A stretch of DNA of 42,898 bases from Betaproteobacteria bacterium. Lineage in GTDB: Bacteria; Pseudomonadota; Gammaproteobacteria; Burkholderiales; SG8-41. The notes below the pieces were generated by a model. That model was not told the DNA's origin, did not search any database, and saw only the letters and a program-made list of their open reading frames with translations. Position numbers and translations under genes: made by a program. This document shows positions 42,266 through 42,898 of the stretch, in pieces. Position 1 is the stretch's first letter. The number at the start of each line of letters is the position of its first letter. Location of the stretch: positions 1 through 42,898 of the forward strand of contig JACQGO010000135.1 of assembly GCA_016199485.1 (NCBI GenBank). The letters run 5' to 3'.

Positions 42266-42789
42266 GAGGGTCTGCGCCCGTTGCGGGTGAAGGGGTTCTG
42301 CGCGGCCGGCGGGAGAGCCTTGACGCGGCTCCGCGAGCTCGGGGTCAGCCCGAACTCAGCCTCGTACCGCAGCATCACCAGGATGTGTTCCCGTTGCGAG
42401 TTGAGCGCCGGGTGCTTGATCGTCATGCCCGTTTCGGGGTTCGTGATGTAGCGCCCGGCAGTCGCGAGCACCGCCTGCGCCTGCACGACCTCACTGTACG
42501 CGATGCAGTAGTTCGCCAGGCCGCTCAGGTCGGCGCTGGTGAGCACGCGGATCTCCGCGAGCAGCAACACCATCGTGCGCCACTTGGCGGCGGCATGCTC
42601 GTCCAGGTGCGCGGGCGGCGGCACATCGCACGCGAGGATCGCTCCGGCCGCGGCCGTTGCCTCGCCAGCACCCCATGGCCCGACGATGACTTTCGGCGGC
42701 TGTGGCTCCTCGGTGTTCAGCTTCCGGCGCCCCGGATTGCCGCGCGCCTTTTTGATCTCCGTCGGTGTCGCTTTACGGCCTTTCGCCAT
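42262..42789 (-). CDS. terS: terminase small subunit (P27 family)
   Basis: MAKGRKATPTEIKKARGNPGRRKLNTEEPQPP; HLDEHAAAKWRTMVLLLAEIRVLTSADLSGLANYC. Confidence 0.9.
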   Translation of the reverse strand: MAKGRKATPTEIKKARGNPGRRKLNTEEPQPPKVIVGPWGAGEATAAAGAILACDVPPPAHLDEHAAAKWRTMVLLLAEIRVLTSADLSGLANYCIAYSEVVQAQAVLATAGRYITNPETGMTIKHPALNSQREHILVMLRYEAEFGLTPSSRSRVKALPPAAQNPFTRNGRRPS

Positions 42790-42898
42790 GGCTTCCCATC
42801 AATTTCCAGTTCCGCGCGCGCAAAAAAAGCGGAGGCGAGGCTTTTAAGCTCCTATTTGAACTCGAAGTGAAATATCCAACGCCTCAGTAAGTTTTTTA

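Noticed and set aside
40631-42451. 606-aa plus-strand ORF
   Set aside because: Antisense to terL/terS, whose family motifs are clear on the minus strand.
1-42898. CRISPR arrays
   Set aside because: No regularly spaced direct repeats with unique spacers; the repeats found are short tandem or coding repeats.
1-42898. tRNA or rRNA genes
   Set aside because: No cloverleaf/TTCGANTC-containing segment recognised; tRNAscan-SE was not available, so a weak tRNA cannot be excluded.

Overview
The window looks like a complete genome of a high-GC, HK97-type, lambda-like siphophage (or prophage). Almost all genes lie on the minus strand. Read right to left they are: terS-terL-portal-S49 protease-major capsid (42.8-35.9 kb), head decoration/fibre and connectors (35.8-31.2 kb), tail genes including a G/GT frameshift pair, tape measure, DUF2460-, DUF2163-, NlpC- and J-like proteins (30.8-20.3 kb), lysis (19.6-17 kb), a short plus-strand accessory/regulatory block (14.3-16.9 kb), replication/regulation (14.2-7.3 kb), and an early arm of small CxxC proteins with an RF-like GGQ protein, a RuvC-like resolvase, a DNA methyltransferase and an HNH protein (7.3-0 kb). 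The HNH gene at the left end sits immediately upstream of terS if the ends are joined, so the sequence is probably circularly complete. Strongest unusual signals: (1) an HNH endonuclease ORF with its own RBS nested in another frame of a methyltransferase gene, inside a 570-nt insertion bounded by two copies of an ARKPL-coding motif, with the host frame open throughout; (2) a tandem array of small DnaJ-type CxxCxGxG zinc proteins whose C-terminal GKHK-coding sequence also supplies the RBS of the next gene; (3) an unannotated tandem pair of Trp-rich ~55-aa paralogs in the head-tail cluster; (4) an A AAA AAC slippery site plus GC hairpin joining the tail chaperones G and T; (5) two overlapping 9-bp helices upstream of the capsid gene, one of which covers its Shine-Dalgarno; (6) low-GC adhesin modules in tail genes, including a six-repeat propeller-like domain; (7) a phage-encoded GGQ release-factor-like protein; (8) an 11-bp (non-multiple of 3) tandem repeat in a replication gene. 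All calls were made by eye from the sequence and the ORF translations; no database search or folding program was run.
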